Source: Roseivirga sp. UBA7431
GTDB lineage: Bacteria; Bacteroidota; Bacteroidia; Cytophagales; Cyclobacteriaceae
Reading direction: 5' to 3'
NCBI GenBank assembly: GCA_002477595.1
Contig: DLQN01000041.1
Location: forward strand, 1-6,051
Length of the DNA stretch: 6,051 bases
Below the pieces are notes generated by a model. That model worked only from the letters and a program-made list of their open reading frames with translations, was not told the origin of the DNA and searched no databases. The number at the start of each line of letters is the position of its first letter. The stretch's first letter is position 1. The position numbers and the translations under genes are program-made. This document shows, in pieces, positions 1-6,051 of this stretch.

Positions 1-571
1 CTGGTTTCTTTGGCTTGCATACAACGCCCCTCACACGCCATTTCATGCACCGCCTGCAGCCATGCATTCTCAGGGAGCTTTAGCTACTGATCAAGCTTCT
101 ATTAATGCTGACCCTATGCCTTACTATATGGCCAGTATTGAGGCAATGGATTTTCAAATTGGCAGACTGCTGGCAAGCCTAAGCACTACAGAAAGGGCAA
201 ATACCGTCATCATTTTTATGGGTGATAATGGCACGCCAATACAGGTTTCCCAAGTACCTTATGGCAGAGGAAAAGCCAAAGGGACAATGTACCAAGGCGG
301 TGTAAATACACCTTTGGTCATTGGTGGTAAAGGAGTAAGCCGAACGGGAATTGATAATAACTTGGTTAACTCTACCGATTTGTTTGCAACGATTGCTTCC
401 CTAAGCGGTGTGAACATTTCAGAAATCAATGATAGCAAGGACATTTCTCCACTACTAATCTCTTCTGTAGAGAACTTTAGAGACTATACCTACGCTGAGT
501 ATAATGATGGTACAACAGATGAGTGGACAATCAGAAACACCAGCTATAAGCTAGCTGATTGTAAATACTGA
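1..571 (+). CDS. Arylsulfatase-type sulfatase, C-terminal part (5' end outside window, 3' end frameshifted)
   Basis: This is the C-terminal half of a sulfatase of the alkaline-phosphatase-like superfamily, which hydrolyses sulfate esters; in Bacteroidota these enzymes usually act on sulfated polysaccharides in the periplasm. The frame is open from base 2 with no stop upstream, so the start lies outside the window. The first visible residues include the family pattern AYNAPHTPFHAPP. The GDNG motif at 221-232 carries the Asp-Asn metal ligands near the active site. The segment GRGKAKGTMYQGGVNTPL (about 263-316) holds the conserved Lys and the Gly-Gly before the final core strand. The formylglycine signature (C/S-x-P-S-R) is not in the window, so substrate class and subfamily cannot be assigned. 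The frame stops at TGA 569-571, right after YKLADCKY, which is before the usual 'DG-x-x-ELY-x-L-x-x-DP-x-E-x-x-NL' ending. That ending is present in the +1 frame immediately downstream, so the gene is probably frameshifted. Assignment to the sulfatase family is secure; functional status is not. Confidence 0.93.
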   Translation, partial: WFLWLAYNAPHTPFHAPPAAMHSQGALATDQASINADPMPYYMASIEAMDFQIGRLLASLSTTERANTVIIFMGDNGTPIQVSQVPYGRGKAKGTMYQGGVNTPLVIGGKGVSRTGIDNNLVNSTDLFATIASLSGVNISEINDSKDISPLLISSVENFRDYTYAEYNDGTTDEWTIRNTSYKLADCKY

Positions 572-704
572 TGGAAGTCAAGAGCTCTACTTCCTCGATG
601 ACGATCCCTATGAGAATCAGAATCTCCTATCTAATACCTTATCAATTCAGGCTCAAGCAGCAAAGGATTTGCTAGAAGCTAAGCTGTTTGAGATCAGGCA
701 GTAA
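564..704 (+). pseudogene. Displaced C-terminal tail of the sulfatase (+1 frame after a frameshift)
   Basis: Reading from the GAT at 570 gives DGSQELYFLDDDPYENQNLL followed by 24 more residues ending in FEIRQ and a TAA at 702-704. This is the standard sulfatase C-terminal signature (ELY-x-L-x-x-DP-x-E-x-x-NL) and belongs to the gene that stops at 571. There is no start codon or ribosome-binding signal of its own. Removing one A from the AAA run at 563-565 would give a continuous reading C-N-T-D-G-S-Q-E-L-Y, which fits the family well. The break is therefore best explained by a single inserted base there, either a true mutation or a sequencing or assembly error. The local sequence TAC-TGA-T lacks the good +1 re-pairing expected of a programmed frameshift such as that of prfB, so recoding is unlikely. 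It is annotated as part of a broken gene rather than as a separate protein. Confidence 0.85.
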
Positions 705-759
705 GCATTAGGTTTATACAATCTTAGCGAGACGTTAGGACGAGTGGTATGGAATAGCC

Positions 760-767
760 TAATTTTG
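760..767 (+). promoter_or_regulatory. Possible Bacteroidota -7 promoter element (TAATTTTG)
   Basis: The octamer matches the published Bacteroides-type -7 consensus TAnnTTTG exactly and lies in the intergenic region between sulfatase and permease. A convincing -33 TTG/TTTG box is missing at the expected distance; only GTTAG around 734-738 is present. A match of this length can arise by chance in AT-rich DNA. If real, transcription would start near 775 and leave a leader of roughly 135 bases containing the inverted repeat at 821-844. Confidence 0.25.
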
Positions 768-820
768 TCATTTATGATTATTCTTGTGCCGTATTGGGCA
801 TACACAACTCGGAACCCCGT

Positions 821-844
821 AATTACGTAACACGTTACGTAATT
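821..844. repeat. Perfect 11-bp inverted repeat, candidate operator upstream of the permease gene
   Basis: The arms AATTACGTAAC (821-831) and GTTACGTAATT (834-844) are perfect reverse complements separated by AC. Each arm also contains the 8-bp palindrome TTACGTAA (823-830 and 835-842), so two identical palindromes sit 12 bp centre to centre. The site ends 66 bp before the permease ATG. A two-base spacer and AT-rich arms without a following T-run argue against an intrinsic terminator and suit a binding site for one or two dimeric regulators. Flanking bases give further imperfect pairing (CCG at 817-819 with CGG at 847-849). The symmetry is seen directly; the operator role is inferred. Confidence 0.55.
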
Positions 845-910
845 TGCGGTACTTAGGACCGTCACAAATTTTTTAATACATCAGATACTCAAAAACTCAA
901 AACAACACTC

Positions 911-3304
911 ATGCTCAAAAATTATATAAAGGTTGCGCTTCGTAGCCTAAAAAGGCAACCTGGCTATACTGCCCTTAATATTATTGGACTCACAGTTGGA
1001 ATTGCCTCTAGTTTAATCATCCTGCTGTACACATTTCACGAAACTAGTTTCGATAAACAGCATTCTAAGGGTGATCGAATTTATCGGCTTTCAACACAAA
1101 TTACTGAACCTGACAATTCTTTCAAGTGGGCAGTTATGACGAGGCCAGCTGCCTTCACTATTAAAAATGAAAACCCTGAGATCAAACAGGCCGCTCGAAT
1201 GAACGGGCTAAGTGGTCAAGGTGGAATGCGATTTGATTTCAACCAAGTCGACTATTATCAGGACAATGTCTATGCTGCAGACTCAACTATTTTCGAATTA
1301 TTTGACTACGATTTTGTAGCTGGTAATCCTGAAACTGCGTTAGCCGCTCCAAATTCGATTGTCATCAATCAGTCCATGGCAACGAAAATATTCAAAAATG
1401 AAAATCCAATTGGTCAAACCATAAAAAGTGGTGGGAATAGAGAAACGTCCTTACAAGTTACAGGGGTGTATAAAGACATGCCGCAAACGTCTCATCTAAT
1501 CGCTGAAGCTTTGATCTCTTGGAAAACAATCTTCACAGGCGGAGATGGCAGCTGGGGCAACTGGGGTGTTTTTTCCTATGTTTTAGTGAATGAAGGGGTG
1601 ACACAAGAAACCTTGCAGGTTAAACTTGATTCTACTGTTTCTAAATATATAGCTCCGATTTTTGACCCCATTAATATCAAGGTTAAAATGATACCAGTCC
1701 CATTAAAAAGTATCCATTTAACTTCGGACTTTGAAGGAGAACCTGTACCTGCTGGCGACATTCAGTATGTTCGGATTTTCACTGCCATAGCCATTTTCCT
1801 CATCATTATTGCCAGCATCAACTATATGAACTTGGCCACAGCCAGGTCTGCCAAACGATCCATGGAAGTGGGTTTAAGAAAAGTAATGGGTGCTCAAAGA
1901 AGTGGTTTAATAGGGCAATTTTTGGCTGAATCCATTCTGATTACGCTCATCTCTTTAGTCTTAAGTATTCTTGTAATGATAGCTGTAGTGCCTAGCATAA
2001 ACAGCATTGTAGGTACTAATTTGGCTATCGAGGGATTACTTGACACGAATGTGATATTGGCGGTCATCGGTATCGTATTTGTCACAGGATTTCTGGGAGG
2101 TTGCTACCCTGCTTTCTTCTTGTCTTCTTTTCAGCCAGCGGCTGTGCTTAAAGGTGGCGGAGGAAAATCTGGCAGCAAATTATTGAGGAAATCTTTGGTG
2201 ACAATTCAGTTTGGTATTTCCATCTTCATGCTGATTGGTACTTTGATCATTTATAGTCAAATGCAATTTGTTAGGAACAAAGATTTAGGTTTTGACAAAG
2301 AGCAGATGATGCAGATCGACTTTAGAAGTAGAGCAGATGTAGTGAAATGGAATGTTCTTAAAAATGAATTGGTGCAAAATGCCAATATCGGTGGTACCGC
2401 ATCTTCAAGTTCTACTCCAGGTAATGGATATGGCAAGTTAGTTTTCTCCATTGAGACGGAAGAAGGACCAATGGACCCACGCGGATTAGACAATTATCGG
2501 GTTGACTATGATTTCTTTCCTACGCTAGGTGTTGAAATTGTTGAAGGAAGAAACTTCTCCTTGGATTACCCTTCTGATTCTTCACAAGCAGTAATGGTCA
2601 ATGAGGCCATGGTGAGAAGAATGAATTGGACAAACCCAATCGGTAAAAGAATTAATTTGACTGGAAATGATTCTATACCCTCTGCCCTAGTAGTTGGTGT
2701 GGTGAAAGATTTCCATCAACAATCACTTTACGATCCAATTTCTGCCTTATTATTCATCCCAAGTCGTATTAATGGTTCGGCTATTGTTAAAATCACCGGA
2801 GATGTATCATCTACTATTGATTTTATTGAGGCAGCATGGGAAAGAACATACCCTACTACCGCATTTGAGTATGTGTTTATTGATGAGCAATTCATGGAGA
2901 ATTACGAGGCCGATCAAATCCGTGGTCAATTATTCTTAGGCTTTTCTGGCATGACCATCTTGATTGCTTGTTTAGGGTTATTGGGCTTGGCTTCATACAC
3001 TGCAGAGCAACGATCTAAAGAAATTAGCATCAGAAAAGTGCTTGGTGCTAAAACACAAGGGCTAATTGGTCTGCTCATTAAAGATTTTGTCATTCTCATT
3101 GTCATTGCTGCTATACCAGCATCCGTATTAGGCTATCTTGCCATGATAGGCTGGCTGGAAAGTTTCCAATTCCATATAACTCCAGGGTTTACAATATTCG
3201 CAAGTGTAATTTTGGGCACTATTGCCATAACGGTATTGACGACTGGTTATCATGCCCGTAAGGCTGCTACCGCTAATCCTGCGCAGAAGTTGAGAAGTGA
3301 ATAA
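911..3304 (+). CDS. ABC transporter permease, two MacB-like periplasmic and two FtsX domains
   Basis: A complete 797-residue inner-membrane permease of the MacB/LolCE/FtsX (type VII) ABC class, duplicated into two halves. The start MLKNYIKVALRSLKRQPGY is the usual one for the family, with an A-rich leader and no Shine-Dalgarno. Half one: a membrane helix at about 20-42, a MacB-type extracytoplasmic domain at about 45-285, then three helices at about 286-307, 336-362 and 380-405. Half two: a helix at about 428-449, a second extracytoplasmic domain at about 452-670, then helices at about 674-696, 722-746 and 760-780. The paired cytoplasmic motifs EVGLRKVMGA (319-328) and EISIRKVLGA (704-713) mark the coupling regions that contact the ATPase. 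No nucleotide-binding domain is present in the protein or beside it, so the ATPase must be encoded elsewhere. Such proteins are often numerous in Bacteroidota and usually annotated only as FtsX-like permeases or antimicrobial-peptide transporters. The substrate (drug, peptide, lipoprotein, or mechanotransmission to a periplasmic partner) cannot be told from sequence. An intrinsic terminator follows the stop. Confidence 0.95.
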   Translation: MLKNYIKVALRSLKRQPGYTALNIIGLTVGIASSLIILLYTFHETSFDKQHSKGDRIYRLSTQITEPDNSFKWAVMTRPAAFTIKNENPEIKQAARMNGLSGQGGMRFDFNQVDYYQDNVYAADSTIFELFDYDFVAGNPETALAAPNSIVINQSMATKIFKNENPIGQTIKSGGNRETSLQVTGVYKDMPQTSHLIAEALISWKTIFTGGDGSWGNWGVFSYVLVNEGVTQETLQVKLDSTVSKYIAPIFDPINIKVKMIPVPLKSIHLTSDFEGEPVPAGDIQYVRIFTAIAIFLIIIASINYMNLATARSAKRSMEVGLRKVMGAQRSGLIGQFLAESILITLISLVLSILVMIAVVPSINSIVGTNLAIEGLLDTNVILAVIGIVFVTGFLGGCYPAFFLSSFQPAAVLKGGGGKSGSKLLRKSLVTIQFGISIFMLIGTLIIYSQMQFVRNKDLGFDKEQMMQIDFRSRADVVKWNVLKNELVQNANIGGTASSSSTPGNGYGKLVFSIETEEGPMDPRGLDNYRVDYDFFPTLGVEIVEGRNFSLDYPSDSSQAVMVNEAMVRRMNWTNPIGKRINLTGNDSIPSALVVGVVKDFHQQSLYDPISALLFIPSRINGSAIVKITGDVSSTIDFIEAAWERTYPTTAFEYVFIDEQFMENYEADQIRGQLFLGFSGMTILIACLGLLGLASYTAEQRSKEISIRKVLGAKTQGLIGLLIKDFVILIVIAAIPASVLGYLAMIGWLESFQFHITPGFTIFASVILGTIAITVLTTGYHARKAATANPAQKLRSE

Positions 3305-3324
3305 AGAATACATTGATTAAAACT

Positions 3325-3360
3325 AAAAGGCTCATTCCGTGGATGGAATGAGCCTTTTTT
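3325..3360 (+). terminator. Rho-independent terminator of the permease gene
   Basis: A perfect 14-bp stem (AAAAGGCTCATTCC at 3325-3338 with its complement at 3345-3358) encloses the six-base loop GTGGAT and ends in a run of six T. It begins 20 bases after the permease stop. On the opposite strand the stem is followed by only four T, so it is expected to work mainly for plus-strand transcription. Confidence 0.93.
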
Positions 3361-3367
3361 ATGTCAT

Positions 3368-3407
3368 AAAAATAAAAACAGGAATCCGCATGCGCCAATT
3401 CCTGTTT
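3368..3407 (-). terminator. Rho-independent terminator of the amidohydrolase gene
   Basis: Read on the minus strand, a 10-bp perfect stem (AAACAGGAAT / ATTCCTGTTT; plus-strand arms 3398-3407 and 3376-3385) with a 12-base loop is followed by TTTTTATTTTT. It lies 21 bases past the stop codon of the minus-strand gene. The loop contains the palindrome CGCATGCG (3387-3394), which could add a small inner pairing. It is separate from the permease terminator, giving each converging gene its own stop signal. Confidence 0.85.
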
Positions 3408-3428
3408 AATATTTACTTCAATTTAATT

Positions 3429-6051
3429 TTACTTCTTCTTCATTCCAGGCAAATTCACTGGCTTCTCTGAATGCCAGTAGAATGGCCCAGCCTTCTTCTT
3501 TCTTGGATACTCTTCGTCTAGTGTATTTGCGTTATACAAACGACCATTCTTCATCACGTGACTGATCTTATTCGTATTTCGGATGTTATCCAACGGGTTC
3601 GCATCTAGGATCACTAAGTCAGCTAGTTTCCCTGCCTCGATAGATCCAATGTCACCTTCTAGCCCCAGAGCGGTGGCTCCAAGGATCGTGGCGGTCTTTA
3701 GTGCGTTCAGGTTAGTCATGCCGCCAGAGGCTACTGACCATAGCTCCCAGTGGAAACCAAGCCCTTGTAATTGGCCATGACTGCCAACGCCAGCAATTCC
3801 GCCAGCTTCTACAATTGAATTCACACCCGCGGCATGCTTTTCAAACACATGCTCTTCGTCCATAAACCACCCTGGCCTTCTTCTTGACTTCTGAGCCAAT
3901 TCAGCATAAGGCGTAAATAGCGTTAGTTTCTTGTCATAATATGGATTTTCTCTTGAGTAGTAATAGTTCTCTGCCCAAGGTCCTCCATAGGAAACAAGTA
4001 AGGTTGAGGTATACGCCATTTTAGATTCAGCGACCGAATGGATCACGTCTTTATAAATTGGCGCAATTGGGAAAGAGTGCTCATGACCTGGATAACCATC
4101 AATCATTTGCGTCATGTTAAGCTTGAAGTCTAAGCCACCCTCTGTTGTTGGCATTAACTTCTGCTCTTTAGCCGCTTGGATGATCCACTGGCGATGCTTA
4201 CGGTTACCCACCAAATACATTTTGATGGTTTTCGTATTGTAATACTCGCTATACTGTTTCAGTATCTTTTTAGTCTGCTCAAGGCTTTTGAGGTTATAAG
4301 CCCAATAGCCAACTCCAGGACCTGTCGAGTATACACGAGGACCCAAGATCTCTCCTGTTTCTACCATGTCCGAATAGGTCAAGACATCTGTTGTAGCTGT
4401 CTGAGGATCACGTGTGGCTGTTACCCCATACGCTAGGTTAGCAGCATACACCCAAACTTGCGTCTTGTGTAGACCCCATGCTGGCCACATGTGCGCATGT
4501 GTATCCACCATACCTGGAATAATGGTTTTGCCAGTCATATCAATCACTTCCGCCTTTCTCGGAACAGTAAGCGACCCCGAAGGACCTACCGCTTTGATTC
4601 TCGCGTTCTCGATGAGCACATCTCCGTTCTCAATGACCTGATCTCCATTCATTGTGATGATTCTAGCTCCCTTGAGTAAGGCAATTCCATTTGGAATGTC
4701 TTTGGTCGCTTTCATAATCACTTTGATCTCTTCAGCGTGATAACCTTCATTTTCTTTCTTCGCTTTATCAGCTGCCTTCTCTTCGTCAGATTTTGCTTTT
4801 TCCTCAGCTTCCTTATCTGTCTTTTGCTTCTCTTTCTCTTCTTTGGTCAATGCCTTATCCGCTTTCTCCTTAGCCTTCTTGGCACTAGTAACACTATCAG
4901 TGTAGGCCATAGATTGATCTAAATCATAGATAAAGTGTGACTTACCTAAAGACCAGTGTACCTTTTTCGCATCACTAGACCACGCAGGAAACTCTCCCCC
5001 GATCTCAGTCAATTGCCAAGAAGGAAATTGAGCACTAGAGGGATTAGCAACTGATATAGTTGGTGTCTGACCAAGTTTCGGTACCGTAACCACATAAATA
5101 TGATTGCTGATCAAAGCCATTGCCTTGTCTCCTTCTGGAGCCATAAAGATCGCAGCTGCTCTTGATGGTGGGTTATTCTCTCTCCATCCATCACCTTCTT
5201 GCAATGAAGTATTCTCTTGAACATCCCAAGGATCTATGACATGATCATTTCCGTGACCATCCGCAGGATTTGAGCCGTAAGTTGTAATACCAGTAACATT
5301 GATAATTTTCTTTTCATCAGTACCATCCCAACGGACTGAACTTAAGCCTTGGAAACCACTCAGATAGATACGATCATCACTGTTCACGAAGTGAGGACTA
5401 CCCTTTCCCCTAGTTTTCATAATGAAGTTGATATCTCCACCATCAGCAGAAATCCAGCATAAGTCTTCAGTAGCTCTTGGAGCACCTGGTCCAGCAGCAT
5501 CTTTTAAGTTTTGAGCACTTCCTTTTGTGAATACAATTTTACCATTCTTATTCCAGGCAGGTGTTCCATATATGGCGGACTCAGCTGTCAATTTCACAGG
5601 CCTTGGACGACCCTCGACATTCACTTTATACATTGAACCACCTTCGGCATCAGCCCAAGTCACAAAAGCAACCGACTTACCATCAGGAGACCATGCAGGC
5701 TGTGCTTCGGTCATTTTCATATCTGTCAATCGCTTTGGATCGCCATTCGGCATGTCCATTACGTAAAGCTTGTTCAATGAAGTGAAGGCAAACTTAGAGC
5801 CATCTGGAGACGGTACACCATCTCTGATCTGCGTGACAATCATTTCCTTTTCGTCCGAAATTGGGTACTCAAACTTCAATCGAGGCCCCATTTCCAATGC
5901 GACATCTACATCCAGAGGGATTTCCACAGCATTACCACCAGCAACGGCTACTCGGAAGATTTTACCACCCCATGAAGCAACAAGTTGCTTGCTATCTGGC
6001 GTGAAGGACATGGCAGGTAAAACGCCCAATGGAGCGATAGACTCTTGGTCA
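3429..6051 (-). CDS. TolB-like beta-propeller / amidohydrolase fusion enzyme (N-terminus outside window)
   Basis: At least 873 codons are visible. The frame stays open to the window edge (residues DQESIAP precede LGVLPAMSFTPD), so the TTG at 6027-6029 is an internal Leu codon. Numbering from that codon, residues about 7-370 form PD40/TolB-type propeller blades, with repeated motifs such as SFTPDSK, PSPDGSKFAF, AWSPDGKSVAF and PAWSSDAK. Residues about 383-428 are a Lys/Glu/Asp/Ala-rich, probably helical linker. From about 445 comes the imidazolonepropionase-like amidohydrolase: the small beta domain (ALLKGARIITMNGDQVIENG), the metal motif DTHAHMW with H511 and H513, GHEHS (649-651), GVGSHGQLQGLGFHWELW (747-764), and the closing GSIEAGKLADLVILDANPL (795-813). 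The family hydrolyses C-N bonds of cyclic amides or peptides using one or two metal ions. The actual substrate is unknown. Full-length relatives are about 1,050-1,100 residues with a signal peptide (from memory), so roughly 200 residues are probably missing here. Two usual metal ligands appear replaced (TTEGG and GSHG). Confidence 0.93.
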   Translation of the reverse strand, partial: DQESIAPLGVLPAMSFTPDSKQLVASWGGKIFRVAVAGGNAVEIPLDVDVALEMGPRLKFEYPISDEKEMIVTQIRDGVPSPDGSKFAFTSLNKLYVMDMPNGDPKRLTDMKMTEAQPAWSPDGKSVAFVTWADAEGGSMYKVNVEGRPRPVKLTAESAIYGTPAWNKNGKIVFTKGSAQNLKDAAGPGAPRATEDLCWISADGGDINFIMKTRGKGSPHFVNSDDRIYLSGFQGLSSVRWDGTDEKKIINVTGITTYGSNPADGHGNDHVIDPWDVQENTSLQEGDGWRENNPPSRAAAIFMAPEGDKAMALISNHIYVVTVPKLGQTPTISVANPSSAQFPSWQLTEIGGEFPAWSSDAKKVHWSLGKSHFIYDLDQSMAYTDSVTSAKKAKEKADKALTKEEKEKQKTDKEAEEKAKSDEEKAADKAKKENEGYHAEEIKVIMKATKDIPNGIALLKGARIITMNGDQVIENGDVLIENARIKAVGPSGSLTVPRKAEVIDMTGKTIIPGMVDTHAHMWPAWGLHKTQVWVYAANLAYGVTATRDPQTATTDVLTYSDMVETGEILGPRVYSTGPGVGYWAYNLKSLEQTKKILKQYSEYYNTKTIKMYLVGNRKHRQWIIQAAKEQKLMPTTEGGLDFKLNMTQMIDGYPGHEHSFPIAPIYKDVIHSVAESKMAYTSTLLVSYGGPWAENYYYSRENPYYDKKLTLFTPYAELAQKSRRRPGWFMDEEHVFEKHAAGVNSIVEAGGIAGVGSHGQLQGLGFHWELWSVASGGMTNLNALKTATILGATALGLEGDIGSIEAGKLADLVILDANPLDNIRNTNKISHVMKNGRLYNANTLDEEYPRKKKAGPFYWHSEKPVNLPGMKKK

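Noticed and set aside
565..573. Programmed +1 frameshift at TAC-TGA-T in the sulfatase
   Set aside because: Slipping from UAC to ACU gives poor re-pairing and there is no upstream Shine-Dalgarno-like stimulator as in prfB. A one-base insertion in the preceding AAA run explains the data more simply.
728..742. Integron attC-like core (GTTAGG) after the sulfatase gene
   Set aside because: No matching RYYYAAC partner or paired inner boxes are present, and neighbouring genes do not resemble a gene-cassette array.
653..865. A 70-codon minus-strand open frame across the sulfatase tail and intergenic region
   Set aside because: It overlaps the displaced sulfatase tail, which has clear family similarity on the plus strand. 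Its translation shows no recognisable motif, and it runs through the inverted repeat.
4176..4679. Several overlapping plus-strand open frames of 62-86 codons
   Set aside because: They lie wholly inside the minus-strand amidohydrolase coding region, lack domain similarity, and contain implausible Cys/His-rich translations.
4737..4922. A 61-codon plus-strand frame rich in Phe, Leu and Ile that looks like a membrane peptide
   Set aside because: It is the antisense shadow of the Lys/Glu-rich linker: purine-rich coding on one strand reads as hydrophobic codons on the other. No initiation signals are visible.
6027..6029. TTG as the start codon of the minus-strand enzyme
   Set aside because: The frame remains open upstream to the window edge. 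The protein would start inside a propeller blade without a signal peptide, and relatives are about 200 residues longer.

Overview
The window looks like a chromosomal segment from a member of the Bacteroidota, probably a marine or soil Cytophagales-type organism. This is inferred from three things. The base composition is moderately AT-rich. The 5' leader of the permease gene is A-rich and has no Shine-Dalgarno sequence. The gene content is typical of the group: a secreted-type sulfatase, a large stand-alone two-FtsX-domain permease, and a beta-propeller/amidohydrolase fusion. No RNA genes, CRISPR arrays, insertion sequences or phage genes were seen.

Layout. (1) Positions 1-704, plus strand: the C-terminal part of an arylsulfatase-type sulfatase that begins before the window. 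Its reading frame is broken near 563-572. A recognisable 44-codon C-terminal tail continues in the +1 frame to a stop at 702-704, so the gene is either frameshifted or carries a one-base sequence error. (2) Positions 705-910: a 206-base intergenic region with a perfect 11-bp inverted repeat at 821-844, which may be an operator, and weak candidate promoter elements. (3) Positions 911-3304, plus strand: a complete 797-residue ABC-transporter permease with two MacB-like extracytoplasmic domains and two FtsX domains. No ATPase gene is visible beside it. (4) Positions 3305-3428: a convergent intergenic region with two separate hairpin terminators, one for each converging gene. (5) Positions 3429-6051, minus strand: a large enzyme whose N-terminus lies off the right edge. 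It joins a TolB/PD40-type beta-propeller to a C-terminal metal-dependent amidohydrolase domain through a Lys/Glu-rich linker.

The three genes do not form an obvious pathway. Sulfatase and permease are co-directional but separated by what looks like an independent regulatory region, and the amidohydrolase is transcribed towards them. No clearly new multi-gene system is visible. The points most worth checking are the sulfatase frameshift, the TTACGTAA-containing double palindrome upstream of the permease, and the non-canonical metal site and charged linker of the amidohydrolase.
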